The notes beneath the pieces are model-generated. The model did no database searches. It was not told the DNA's origin and saw nothing but the letters and a program-made list of their open reading frames with translations. Positions 27,839-36,228 of a stretch of DNA of 64,000 nt are shown in pieces. Each line of letters starts with the position of its first letter. Positions within the stretch are counted from its first letter, which is position 1. The stretch is from Flagellimonas hymeniacidonis (GTDB lineage Bacteria > Bacteroidota > Bacteroidia > Flavobacteriales > Flavobacteriaceae): positions 1,073,349 to 1,137,348 of the forward strand of contig NZ_VRUR01000001.1 in assembly GCF_008040165.1 (NCBI RefSeq), in the 5' to 3' direction. A program made the translations under genes and the position numbers.

Positions 27839-28990
27839 ATGCTGTTTAAAGATGTTTTAGGGCTAGAACATATTAAAAAACATTTGGTAACGACTGCTGA
27901 TTCTGGCAGAGTGGCCCATGCTCAATTGTTCATTGGCCCTGAAGGCTCTGGAACTTTGCCAATGGCGCTGGCATATGCGCAATACTTGCTTTGTGGTAAT
28001 AGCGGGGGTGAGAATGAAGGAGACAATATAGCCTGCAATGCAAAGTGCAATTCGCTTACTCATCCAGACCTACATTTCGCTTTCCCGGTTTCCAATTCCG
28101 ATAAAGTAAAATCCCATGCGGTAAGTGACCATTATCTTCAAGATTGGCGACAATTTATAAACGAGCAGCCTTATGGCAATCTGTTTGATTGGTACAGACT
28201 TATTGGTATTGAGAAAAAGCAAGGGCAAATTGGGGTTGATGAGGCGCAAGATGTGGTTAAAAAGCTTTCTTTAAAATCTTATGAAGGAGGGTATAAAATA
28301 GTAGTAATATGGATGGCCGAAAAAATGAACATTTCTGCCGCTAATAAGCTTCTAAAACTTATTGAAGAACCTCCTGAAAAAACGGTGTTAATTCTAATTG
28401 CTGAAGAGGAGGAACAAATCATCAATACTATTCTTTCTCGCTGCCAGATACTACACTTTCCTCCATTGGCACAAAATGATATTTCTACGGAGTTGATTAA
28501 GAAAGGTGCACCCGAAAACGAAGCACTTTCCATTGCCCATGAAGCCCATGGCAATTTTAATAAAGCTTTGGATTTGCTAAACAACGATTCTGAAGATTTG
28601 GTATTCGAACGCTGGTTTGTGCAATGGGTGCGTAGTGCTTTCAAAGCAAAAGGAAATAAAGCGGCCATTCAGGAATTGATTCTTTGGAGTGATGAGGTTG
28701 CCAAAACAGGAAGAGAAGTGCAAAAACAGTTTTTAAATTATTGTTTGACGATGATGCGCCAAGCACTTCTGCTAAACTATAAAGCGGACAGTTTGGTTTA
28801 TGCCAAAATGCATTTGGAGGGGTTTGATCTTGGTAAGTTTGCGCCCTTTGTGCATGAAAACAACATTCAAGATATTGTGGAGGAGTTGGAAAAGGCAATT
28901 TTTCACGTGGAACGGAATGGGAATTCTAAAATCATCTTTACTGATCTCTCTATAAAACTCACCAGGTTGCTTCACGCTAAAGCAGCTTAA
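27839..28990 (+). CDS. holB: DNA polymerase III delta-prime subunit (AAA+ clamp loader)
   Basis: About 383 residues beginning MLFKDVLGLEHIKKHL. Motifs include a GPEGSGTL loop in place of a standard P-loop (the Walker lysine is missing, as is common in delta-prime), a zinc-type pair CNAKCNSLTHPDLHF, LLKLIEEPPEKTVL near the sensor region, and ILSRCQ (the SRC motif). It is part of the clamp-loader complex that loads the beta clamp during replication. A DoxX-like gene follows after 11 bases. The start at 27839 is chosen because of the promoter box just upstream. A parS-like site lies in its 3' part. Confidence 0.85.
   Translation: MLFKDVLGLEHIKKHLVTTADSGRVAHAQLFIGPEGSGTLPMALAYAQYLLCGNSGGENEGDNIACNAKCNSLTHPDLHFAFPVSNSDKVKSHAVSDHYLQDWRQFINEQPYGNLFDWYRLIGIEKKQGQIGVDEAQDVVKKLSLKSYEGGYKIVVIWMAEKMNISAANKLLKLIEEPPEKTVLILIAEEEEQIINTILSRCQILHFPPLAQNDISTELIKKGAPENEALSIAHEAHGNFNKALDLLNNDSEDLVFERWFVQWVRSAFKAKGNKAAIQELILWSDEVAKTGREVQKQFLNYCLTMMRQALLLNYKADSLVYAKMHLEGFDLGKFAPFVHENNIQDIVEELEKAIFHVERNGNSKIIFTDLSIKLTRLLHAKAA
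28899..28914. other. Weak parS-like site, 14 of 16 bases
   Basis: The 16-mer TTTTTCACGTGGAACG has the CACGTG core and differs from TGTTYCACGTGGAACA at positions 2 and 16. It lies inside holB. It may be chance; it is listed because it falls between better sites. Confidence 0.25.
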
Positions 28991-29001
28991 AAACTAATAC
29001 T

Positions 29002-29400
29002 ATGGAACATTTTACTTCGCATGCGACCCAAATCTTGTTGCTTGTCTTTTTAGCCGTCACATTTTTACAAAGTGGTATTGATAAAATTATGGACTGGAAA
29101 GGAAATTCATCTTGGCTAACGGGTCATTTTTCAGAAACTTTTTTGAAAGGCATTGTGCCTCTAATGCTTGGAATTGTTTTGCTTGCCGAAATGGTTTCTG
29201 GACTTCTATCTGTTGTAGGTATTTTTCAATTCATTACTGAAGGTGAAAGCGACATGGCGTTTTGTGCTGCCGTACTTTCTGCGACCACTTTGTTGCTATT
29301 GCTTTTTGGACAGCGGGTTGCCAAAGATTATGAAGGGGCAAAGACTATAGTAATTTATTTTATTCCAACCATCTTTTTACTCTATTTGCTCCAAACTTAA
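29002..29400 (+). CDS. DoxX-like small membrane protein
   Basis: A 132-residue protein with four predicted membrane helices (about residues 10-28, 50-72, 85-103 and 112-130). The N-terminal FLAVTFLQSGIDKIMDWKG resembles the DoxX family, which has a conserved FxxxGxxKI segment in its first helix. DoxX relatives are inner-membrane proteins linked loosely to redox stress; no function follows here. It is 11 bases downstream of holB and probably co-transcribed. Confidence 0.7.
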   Translation: MEHFTSHATQILLLVFLAVTFLQSGIDKIMDWKGNSSWLTGHFSETFLKGIVPLMLGIVLLAEMVSGLLSVVGIFQFITEGESDMAFCAAVLSATTLLLLLFGQRVAKDYEGAKTIVIYFIPTIFLLYLLQT

Positions 29401-29480
29401 TTCTGTTGACAGTGATCTTCAGCTAACATTTTTTTGAGTTTCCTTCGACTAGTAGAATAACCACTTTAAGTCAAATAATT

Positions 29481-29945
29481 ATGAAAACAAAGGAAGGAGT
29501 TCAGGTTTTAAGACTCAATGAAAACAAATTGGAGTTGTTGATAAAGCTTGTGAATTTATTCAATGAGGTATTTAGTGAATACTACACAGTTGCTTCTAAA
29601 AAACATCTTAAACGGTTGCTTCAAAAGCCTGAGTTTTATGCAATCGTTGCTGTTAAAAATGATGCTATTATTGGAGGGTTTACCGCATACGAGTTTCAAA
29701 AATACTATACTGATAAAAGTGAATTGTATATCTATGATATCGCTGTAAAAAAAGCCTTTCAAAATCAAAGTGTAGGAAAGAAGTTAATCAACTATTTAAA
29801 AAATAATAGTCCTGGTGTTGAAACCATTTTCGTAGATGCCCATTCTGAAGATATTCAAGCTGTAAAGTTTTATGAATCTGTCTTTGGACCCAGTGAAAAA
29901 GTAGATCATTATACTTTTGACATCATCAATCCGAAAAACAGCTAA
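29481..29945 (+). CDS. GNAT acetyltransferase similar to AAC(3)-I aminoglycoside acetyltransferases
   Basis: A 154-residue GNAT protein. The order of blocks follows the AAC(3)-I group: LVNLFNEVF near the N-terminus, LKRLLQKPEFYAIVAVKND, IIGGFTAYEFQKY, SELYIYDIAV near 85-94, the acetyl-CoA loop QNQSVGKKLINYLK around 99-112, and KFYESVFGPSEKVDHYTFDI at the end. AAC(3)-I enzymes acetylate the 3-amino group of gentamicin-type aminoglycosides. I recall the family pattern well, but sequence divergence is large, so actual resistance is not established. No mobile-element signs surround it. The gene stands 80 bases after the DoxX-like gene. Confidence 0.7.
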   Translation: MKTKEGVQVLRLNENKLELLIKLVNLFNEVFSEYYTVASKKHLKRLLQKPEFYAIVAVKNDAIIGGFTAYEFQKYYTDKSELYIYDIAVKKAFQNQSVGKKLINYLKNNSPGVETIFVDAHSEDIQAVKFYESVFGPSEKVDHYTFDIINPKNS

Positions 29946-29987
29946 AACGGCAAGCTTTCCTTTATATAAAAACTATTCATTATCTGG

Positions 29988-29995
29988 TATCTTTG
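29988..29995 (+). promoter_or_regulatory. Candidate -7 element (TATCTTTG) upstream of the amidohydrolase gene
   Basis: TATCTTTG lies 81 bases upstream of ATG 30077 and matches TAnnTTTG. The predicted leader is about 75 bases, longer than for other boxes in this window. Confidence 0.4.
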
Positions 29996-30076
29996 GAGTG
30001 ATACCTAGATTGCTATTGGTTAAAAACTAAGCTGGAAGACTCAAAGCAGAATAAACAAAACCTAAAAATAAATATC

Positions 30077-32068
30077 ATGAAACATGCACTTTCTATTTTC
30101 CTAATTATTCTAATGGTCTCTTGCGGTTCTTCTGATAAAAAAGAGGCATATGCCACCAAAGACTATAATGTATACATGCGAGGGAATCTTGCTGGAAAAC
30201 ACTCTAGCACCTTAGATAAAGAGGGAAACTATATTTACAATTTTGAATATAATGATAGAGGTCGAGGGCCGGAAATAGAGGAAAAAATAAAGCTAAATGA
30301 CAAGGGCTCTATCACCTCACTACAAATCTCTGGTGTTAACTATTTAAAGGATACCATTTCTGAAGTTTTTAGCTATAATAAGGAAAAAGCCAGTTGGAAA
30401 AGTACTTCTGAACAAGGTACTACCGAGTCGGATGGAGCCCCATTTTATGCTAGCGTAAATGGCACCTTAGGCGATACAGAATTGTTGATTAGAAAATTAC
30501 TAGCCTCTCCCAACCATGTAGTGCCCCTGTTACCAAGCGGTTCAGTAAAAATTGAAAATATAGATAGCATTGAGGTTGAAAATAACGCCTTAAGGCTCTT
30601 GGAGATTACTGGATTTGGTTTTGTTCCATCTTATATTTGGCTGGATGATAATGATAGAGTTTTCGCCTCCGTCTCCTCGTGGTTGACCATAATTGAAGAA
30701 AAAAATGCTCCACTTATAGAGCAGCTTTTGGAAATACAAACTGAAAAGGAAAATGCTTTTTTTAGGTCTTTGGCCCAAGAACTGACCGATACTCCCAGTG
30801 GTGCTTTCGCCATAAAAAATGTAAATCTATTCGACTCCAATTCAGGTGAAATTTTGCCAAATCGAACGGTTATCATAAACGGAAATACTATTGCGTCCGT
30901 TTTAACAGATGATCCTTCACTACCTGAAGGTGTAACCGAAATAGACGGGACCAACAAAACACTTTTGCCCGGGTTATTTGACAATCATTGTCATGTGCAA
31001 AAGGAAGATGGTTTACTGCACTTGGCAGCTGGTGTAACCTCAATAAGGGATATGGCTAATTCCATGGAACTCATAGAAATCAGAAAAGAGTTTGATAGTA
31101 ACACCAGTATAGGGCCCCGTGTTGTAACCATGTCCGGATTTATTGATCAAAAAGGTCCTTTTGCTGGTCCTGGGCTTACGATTACAAATGTGGATGAAGG
31201 CTTAAAAGCTATTCAGGATTTTAAGGATAATGGCTATCATCAAATCAAATTATACAGTTCTATAGATCCTTCTTGGGTAAAACCTCTTGCGCAGAAAGCA
31301 CACGATTTAGATTTAAAACTAAGCGGACATATTCCTGCACATATGTTAGCGGAAGATGCTATAAAAGATGGGTTTGATGAAATACAACATGTGAATATGT
31401 TGGCTTTGAATTTCCTATCTGATACCATAGATACCAGAACCCCTTTGCGATTTTCTGCGGTGGCCGAACACACTTATAAATTGGATTTAAAAGGAGATGA
31501 TTTTAAATCATTTGTTAAACTTTTAAAGGATAAGGGCATTGAAATTGACCCCACCGTTTCCATTTTTGAAGGCATGTTTACTACAAAAGCAGGAGAACCC
31601 GACCCTCAGTTTGAAGCTGTTTTGGATAGGTTGCCTATTCAAGTGAGGCGTGGTTTTTATTCTGGTGGCTTACCTATTCCGCAAGGAAAAGAGCAACAAT
31701 TCAAGGATTCATTTCAGAAGTTATTGGATATTATTTATGAATTGCACACCAGCGGTGTTACCATACTTCCTGGTACGGATGCTACTCCCGGCTTTGCATT
31801 GCATAAAGAACTGGAAAACTATGTTCGTGCCGGAATTCCAGCAAATGAAGTCTTGCAGTTGGCCACAATAACCTCTGCAAAAAACACCTTTACAGATAAT
31901 CGGTTGGGCTCTATTGAAAAAGGAAAACTTGCCGACCTTATTCTGGTGGACGGAAATCCTTCTGAAAACATAAGTGATATAAGACGAGTGGTTATGACTA
32001 TAAAAGATGGCAAAATCTTTAATCCCAAAAGTTTATACGCAGCATTGGGCATTGCACATTTTGAATAG
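30077..32068 (+). CDS. Amidohydrolase family lipoprotein with an extra N-terminal region
   Basis: A 663-residue protein with a lipoprotein signal peptide (SIFLIILMVSCGSSDKK; Cys about residue 16). Residues about 25-235 have no family I recognise. From about 240 the amidohydrolase (metal-dependent hydrolase) part begins: NVNLFDSNSGEILPNRTVIINGN, then LLPGLFDNHCHVQ with the metal-binding His pair, KLSGHIPAH, EIQHVNMLAL, TILPGTDATPGFALHKELE with a catalytic Asp, and GSIEKGKLADLILVDGNP. Such enzymes hydrolyse cyclic amides or peptides such as imidazolonepropionate or prolidase-type substrates; the substrate is not evident. It is probably surface or periplasmic. A bidirectional terminator follows. 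Confidence 0.82.
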   Translation: MKHALSIFLIILMVSCGSSDKKEAYATKDYNVYMRGNLAGKHSSTLDKEGNYIYNFEYNDRGRGPEIEEKIKLNDKGSITSLQISGVNYLKDTISEVFSYNKEKASWKSTSEQGTTESDGAPFYASVNGTLGDTELLIRKLLASPNHVVPLLPSGSVKIENIDSIEVENNALRLLEITGFGFVPSYIWLDDNDRVFASVSSWLTIIEEKNAPLIEQLLEIQTEKENAFFRSLAQELTDTPSGAFAIKNVNLFDSNSGEILPNRTVIINGNTIASVLTDDPSLPEGVTEIDGTNKTLLPGLFDNHCHVQKEDGLLHLAAGVTSIRDMANSMELIEIRKEFDSNTSIGPRVVTMSGFIDQKGPFAGPGLTITNVDEGLKAIQDFKDNGYHQIKLYSSIDPSWVKPLAQKAHDLDLKLSGHIPAHMLAEDAIKDGFDEIQHVNMLALNFLSDTIDTRTPLRFSAVAEHTYKLDLKGDDFKSFVKLLKDKGIEIDPTVSIFEGMFTTKAGEPDPQFEAVLDRLPIQVRRGFYSGGLPIPQGKEQQFKDSFQKLLDIIYELHTSGVTILPGTDATPGFALHKELENYVRAGIPANEVLQLATITSAKNTFTDNRLGSIEKGKLADLILVDGNPSENISDIRRVVMTIKDGKIFNPKSLYAALGIAHFE

Positions 32069-32112
32069 CCTTGCCTCGATACAATTTTAGCTTGCCTAAG
32101 ATAACTTTTAAA

Positions 32113-32147
32113 ACAAAAAAGCCCATCTATAAAAGATGGGCTTTTTA
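32113..32147. terminator. Bidirectional terminator between convergent genes
   Basis: GCCCATCT at 32121-32128 pairs with AGATGGGC at 32134-32141, preceded by A's and followed by T's. It can end both the amidohydrolase (plus) and OmpH-like (minus) transcripts. Confidence 0.88.
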
Positions 32148-32168
32148 AATTATAGAGTATATAAAGTT

Positions 32169-32675
32169 CTATTTCTTGTATTTATCATTCAGGATTTTTA
32201 ACACCGCATCCGTAAGGTTTTTTGTGTCCTCTCCATACAGCACAGCTCCACCATCTCCGCCTCCAAGGATATAAGTGTAGCCATTTGCTTTACCGTAGCT
32301 TTTAATTTCCTCTTTGACTTTGCTCACCAAAGAGTCCATTTCTGTTTGGCTTCCTTGCTGTAACAATTGCTCCTCTTGTTGTAACTGCTGACCTACAAAT
32401 TGTCCTCTTTGTTGCAGTACACTATATTCTTCTTGGGCACTTTTTTGAGACATTTTTTGCGCTTTCGTTTGAAATGCTTGAAGCTCAATTTGAAATGCTT
32501 GAGAAATACTGTCTCTTTTCTTGGTCAATGCTTCGGCCTTAACTTTAAATCTAGCTTCAACATCTAGCTTCTCCTGGTAGCCATCCATCAATTTCACGTT
32601 GTCCACATATCCAATCTTGTCTTGTTGACATGATATCGTCGTCAAGGCGATTGCAAATACTATAAGTTTTTTCAT
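32169..32675 (-). CDS. OmpH/Skp family protein, lipoprotein-like
   Basis: About 168 residues from ATG 32675. The longer frame to 32729 adds 18 residues before a good signal peptide and crosses the promoter box at 32697. The signal MKKLIVFAIALTTISCQQD carries a lipobox cysteine (about 16). The mature part, IGYVDNVKLMDGYQEK, is a typical OmpH/Skp start, followed by a long coiled coil rich in Gln (QQLQQEEQLLQQGSQ) and a C-terminal NGYTYILGGGDGGAVLYG, which is also typical. Skp is a trimeric periplasmic chaperone for outer membrane proteins. A lipid anchor is unusual for classical Skp but may be normal in Bacteroidota. Confidence 0.82.
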   Translation of the reverse strand: MKKLIVFAIALTTISCQQDKIGYVDNVKLMDGYQEKLDVEARFKVKAEALTKKRDSISQAFQIELQAFQTKAQKMSQKSAQEEYSVLQQRGQFVGQQLQQEEQLLQQGSQTEMDSLVSKVKEEIKSYGKANGYTYILGGGDGGAVLYGEDTKNLTDAVLKILNDKYKK

Positions 32676-32696
32676 GTTTCTCTTTTTAAGGATGCG

Positions 32697-32704
32697 CAAA
32701 AATA
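32697..32704 (-). promoter_or_regulatory. Candidate -7 element (TATTTTTG) of the OmpH-like gene
   Basis: TATTTTTG on the minus strand ends 21 bases before ATG 32675, giving a leader near 15 bases. The remaining intergenic DNA to 32915 is AT-rich and I see nothing else in it. Confidence 0.45.
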
Positions 32705-32915
32705 GAAAAGCTTTTTGAATGACTATCATTATCTTTTATGAATCCAAAAAAAGCTTTCAGAACAATTATAAATAATTTTTATTTAGGTTATAATAAAAAA
32801 TCAATTTTATCTATTATTATGGCCTGCGGAAACAGCCTTTATTGCGCGCTTCTTTTTTAAAAAGGTAATTAGTGCTCTATTTGATAAGAAGTCCTCAGAA
32901 ATAGCTTAAAACAGA

Positions 32916-33746
32916 TTAATTCTTCTTTTTAATGACGTATATCAACGAAGAATATTCTTTTGAAAAATATGCTTTAATGTTAGACCATAGCCCAATAAAA
33001 AATGCATTTATCAAATACAGTTTGTTTCCTTTATACTTTTCTGACAAGAGTGAAACATAAAACGAATCGAACAGCATTGGTTTAATTGAAACCACTTCCA
33101 TCTCGTGCTTATCAAAAAGTCGAATAATTGAAGTTTTAGAGAAATGCCATATATGTCTGGGCACATCATATGCGGCCCAATAGGCGCCATAAAATTTGGC
33201 ATCGTAAGATTTATAATTAGGGACTGCAACTACCACAACTCCATCTTTATCCAATAAACTTGCTATTTTTTCCACTTGTCCATCTAAATCTGGTAAATGC
33301 TCTAAAACATGCCATAACGTAATCGCCCCATACCTGCTTTCTTTTAAAGCAGAACTATTTTCGTGCAATACTATCCCCTTTTTGGCAGCATTGAGCCTAG
33401 CCTTTTCATTTGGTTCTATTCCATCAACTGAAAAACCTTTTGTTCTGGCTTTTACTAGAAAATCTCCTGTGCCTGCTCCAAAATCGAGGAGTTTTTTTGA
33501 GTTAACTATCTGATTATCAATCAGTTTAACTTTTTTTCGAAGACTATATTGCTTTACTTTTTGATATAACCTATCGGTAAGCGAAGTTTTTGAGTCCGTA
33601 TGGGAAATGTATACCTCGCTATCGTAATACGGACTTAAGTCTTTTGGCTGTGGATGCGTTACCAACATTTCTAACTCAGCATCGTAGTGTAACTCAAAGG
33701 ACTCTTGAGAAACTGAAAAATCTTTAGTTTTTAAATACGACTTCAT
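32916..33746 (-). CDS. Class I SAM-dependent methyltransferase (Methyltransf_23-like)
   Basis: A 276-residue protein. Motif I LLDFGAGTGDFLVKA near residues 89-103, VDGIEPNEKARLNAAKKG near 108-125, and ITLWHVLEHLPDLDGQVEKIASLL near 147-170 mark the UbiG/Methyltransf_23 type. YWAAYDVPRHIWHFSKTSI near 190-208 is a segment often seen in methyltransferases of surface-polysaccharide or lipid modification. The substrate is not known. The start overlaps the end of the upstream lipoprotein gene by 23 bases. Confidence 0.82.
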   Translation of the reverse strand: MKSYLKTKDFSVSQESFELHYDAELEMLVTHPQPKDLSPYYDSEVYISHTDSKTSLTDRLYQKVKQYSLRKKVKLIDNQIVNSKKLLDFGAGTGDFLVKARTKGFSVDGIEPNEKARLNAAKKGIVLHENSSALKESRYGAITLWHVLEHLPDLDGQVEKIASLLDKDGVVVVAVPNYKSYDAKFYGAYWAAYDVPRHIWHFSKTSIIRLFDKHEMEVVSIKPMLFDSFYVSLLSEKYKGNKLYLINAFFIGLWSNIKAYFSKEYSSLIYVIKKKN

Positions 33747-34269
33747 TATAATTATGGGTGGAAAGGTATTCTTGTTTGAGGTTTCGAAGATACGGCAAAA
33801 CGATATCCTTTGAAATTGAATCTTCGCTTAAACAATCTTTCTCAGTGTCACTAAACACTTCAATAGCGATGTGCCAGTTTCCAAATCTAGAAGCATGCAC
33901 ATCTTCCATTAACGGACCCATATCAGCTGCCTCACTTAGAATTCCATCAATGGCTAAAGGAATTAAATTAATTGTCTTTGTGGGAATTTCAACTTCGTAA
34001 AAAGAAAAATAGTATGGCTTATTCTCGACCATGAATGGAACCTCTGTATCTACGTAATAATCTTCCAATTCGAATTTGATGTTTATATAATTATAGAATT
34101 CATTTGCATCCTTGGGGTCTTCAAAAACAAAAACGGTCTTTTTAGGCAATCCTCTTTTAAATCTTTTGCCATTGGTGATTTTGTAATCTTTAATATTTGG
34201 AGCAATTCTAATTGGAATACAGGAATACAATACAATCCCCAGTGTTAAAAAGAGTAAAAATTTCTTCAT
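33724..34269 (-). CDS. Putative lipoprotein, unknown function
   Basis: A 181-residue protein with a lipoprotein signal (FLLFLTLGIVLYSCIPI; Cys about residue 17). The mature part reads IAPNIKDYKITNGKRFKRGLPKKTVFVFEDPK, then aromatic-rich segments such as PYYFSFYEVEIPTK, and ends with VVFKN. I do not recognise a characterised family; similar short lipoproteins occur in Flavobacteriaceae. It overlaps the methyltransferase gene by 23 bases and follows mnmG by 88 bases that contain a perfect parS-type palindrome. Confidence 0.75.
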   Translation of the reverse strand: MKKFLLFLTLGIVLYSCIPIRIAPNIKDYKITNGKRFKRGLPKKTVFVFEDPKDANEFYNYINIKFELEDYYVDTEVPFMVENKPYYFSFYEVEIPTKTINLIPLAIDGILSEAADMGPLMEDVHASRFGNWHIAIEVFSDTEKDCLSEDSISKDIVLPYLRNLKQEYLSTHNYNEVVFKN

Positions 34270-34332
34270 TGGTGTTTAGTTTGATTCTTTTATTGAATCA
34301 ATAATTAAGCCAAAAAAAGAAATCATGTATTT

Positions 34333-34348
34333 TGTTCCACGTGGAACA
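34333..34348. other. Perfect parS-type palindrome (centromere-like ParB site)
   Basis: TGTTCCACGTGGAACA is a perfect 16-bp palindrome, and its flanks extend the symmetry to 20 bp (34331-34350). It matches the widely conserved bacterial parS consensus TGTTYCACGTGRAACA. It lies in the intergenic DNA 10 bases beyond the mnmG stop. ParB would nucleate here for origin segregation. parA and parB are not in the window. Confidence 0.8.
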
Positions 34349-34357
34349 AATAGCTCT

Positions 34358-36226
34358 TTACCTTCCTAGAAAAACCAATAAAACACTAACATCTGAAGGA
34401 GAAACACCACTTATTCTCGAAGCTTGTGAAATTGTAACTGGGCGTATAGCTTCTAACTTCTCTCTTGCTTCATAAGAAAGAGATTTTAATTTAGAGTAAT
34501 CAAAGTCCTCAGGAATCTTTACATTTTCCAAACGGTGTAATTTATCCGCATTGTTCTTTTCCTTTTCTATGTAGCCAGAATACTTTACCTGAATTTCCGC
34601 TTGCTCCAATACCTCAGAATTGAATTGGTGTTGTTTCACAAAACCGGAAACAACATCCAATTGAAGCATATGATCCATAGTAACCCTTGGTCTAGAAAAC
34701 ACCTTAAATAGTTTATCGGATTGGCGAACGGTTGAAGAAGACACCGATTCCAAAATAGGATTTATTTCCTCTGGAGAAAAGCTTGTCTTTCTAAAAAAGT
34801 CTACAAAACTTTCCGCCTCCTTTTGTTTTTTCTCCATTCGAACCATTCTCTCTTTGCTTGCCAAACCCAGCCCAAAACTCTTAGGCGTCAAACGAAGATC
34901 AGCATTATCTTGTCGCAATAAAGTACGATACTCTGCTCTGGACGTAAACATGCGATACGGTTCTTCTGTCCCCTTTGTAATTAAATCATCAATCAAAACA
35001 CCAATATAGGCTTCGTCTCTCTTTAAAATAAACGATTCCTTTTCATTGATTTTCAAATGTGCATTTATTCCTGCCATCAGTCCTTGTGAAGCTGCTTCTT
35101 CATACCCTGTAGTTCCGTTAATTTGACCAGCAAAATATAGATTCTTAATCAGCTTTGTCTCCAGTGTATGTTTCAATTGCGTTGGCGGAAAATAATCGTA
35201 TTCAATGGCATAACCCGGTCTAAAAAACTTAACATTTTCAAACCCCTTTACAGACTTCAACGCATTATATTGAACATCCTCAGGCAAGGAAGTAGAAAAA
35301 CCATTTACGTACACTTCAACTGTATGCCACCCTTCAGGTTCTACAAAAATCTGGTGAGCATCTTTGTCCGCAAAACGATTTATTTTATCCTCAATTGAAG
35401 GGCAGTATCTAGGTCCAATACTTTTTATTCTTCCGTTAAACATTGGGGATCTGTCAAAACCTTCTCTCAATAAATCATGAACCAAAGCACTGGTATGTGT
35501 CATATGACAATCCCTTTGATTGGTTAAAATTTTAGACTCCAAATAGGAAAATTTCTCAGGATTCTCATCACCCGGTTGTGGAATCATTTGAGAATAATCC
35601 AAGGAACGCCCATCCACTCTTGGAGGTGTTCCCGTTTTCATTCTGCCACTATCAAATCCGAAATCCGTAAGTTGCTCCGTAATTCCTGTAGCCGCCTTTT
35701 CTCCAGCTCTTCCTCCTCCAAATTGCTTTTCCCCTATATGGATAAGCCCATTCAAAAAAGTTCCATTAGTCAATACAACCGCCTTTGACTTAATGTCAAT
35801 TCCCAGTGATGTTCTAACGCCAACAACCCTATCTCCCTCAACCAATAGGCCAGATACCATCTCTTGATAGAAATCTGCATTTGGGGTATTCTCTAAAGCC
35901 AATCTCCATTCCTCAGCGAAACGCATTCTGTCATTCTGCGCTCTTGGACTCCACATAGCGGGTCCCTTAGACTTGTTCAGCATCTTAAACTGAATGGCTG
36001 ACTTATCAGTAATAATGCCACTATAACCCCCCAATGCATCTATCTCACGAACAATTTGCCCTTTTGCAATTCCGCCCATAGCAGGATTACAAGACATTTG
36101 TCCAATGGTTTGAAGGTTCATGGTGACAAGCAGGGTTTTAGAACCCATGTTCGCTGCTGCTGCCGTAGCTTCTGCTCCAGCATGGCCACCGCCAACTACA
36201 ATTACATCATATTCTTTTTCAAACAT
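34358..36226 (-). CDS. mnmG: tRNA uridine-5-carboxymethylaminomethyl synthesis enzyme MnmG (GidA)
   Basis: A 622-residue FAD protein. Motifs are VIVVGGGHAGAEATAAAA (residues 9-26), MSCNPAMGGIAKGQ near 44-57, HIGEKQFGGGRAGE, MKTGTPPRVDGRS near 196-208, FAGQINGTTGYEEAASQGLMAG near 364-385, and a C-terminal helical domain. With MnmE it modifies the wobble uridine of certain tRNAs. Length is standard. The gene is historically found near replication origins, which fits the two parS-type sites flanking it. It follows ybeY by 2 bases. Confidence 0.97.
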   Translation of the reverse strand: MFEKEYDVIVVGGGHAGAEATAAAANMGSKTLLVTMNLQTIGQMSCNPAMGGIAKGQIVREIDALGGYSGIITDKSAIQFKMLNKSKGPAMWSPRAQNDRMRFAEEWRLALENTPNADFYQEMVSGLLVEGDRVVGVRTSLGIDIKSKAVVLTNGTFLNGLIHIGEKQFGGGRAGEKAATGITEQLTDFGFDSGRMKTGTPPRVDGRSLDYSQMIPQPGDENPEKFSYLESKILTNQRDCHMTHTSALVHDLLREGFDRSPMFNGRIKSIGPRYCPSIEDKINRFADKDAHQIFVEPEGWHTVEVYVNGFSTSLPEDVQYNALKSVKGFENVKFFRPGYAIEYDYFPPTQLKHTLETKLIKNLYFAGQINGTTGYEEAASQGLMAGINAHLKINEKESFILKRDEAYIGVLIDDLITKGTEEPYRMFTSRAEYRTLLRQDNADLRLTPKSFGLGLASKERMVRMEKKQKEAESFVDFFRKTSFSPEEINPILESVSSSTVRQSDKLFKVFSRPRVTMDHMLQLDVVSGFVKQHQFNSEVLEQAEIQVKYSGYIEKEKNNADKLHRLENVKIPEDFDYSKLKSLSYEAREKLEAIRPVTISQASRISGVSPSDVSVLLVFLGR

Positions 36227-36228
36227 AT

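Noticed and set aside
32705-32915. AT-rich gap examined for a small RNA or riboswitch
   Set aside because: It has no stable stem-loop series, terminator or recognisable motif; treated as plain intergenic DNA.
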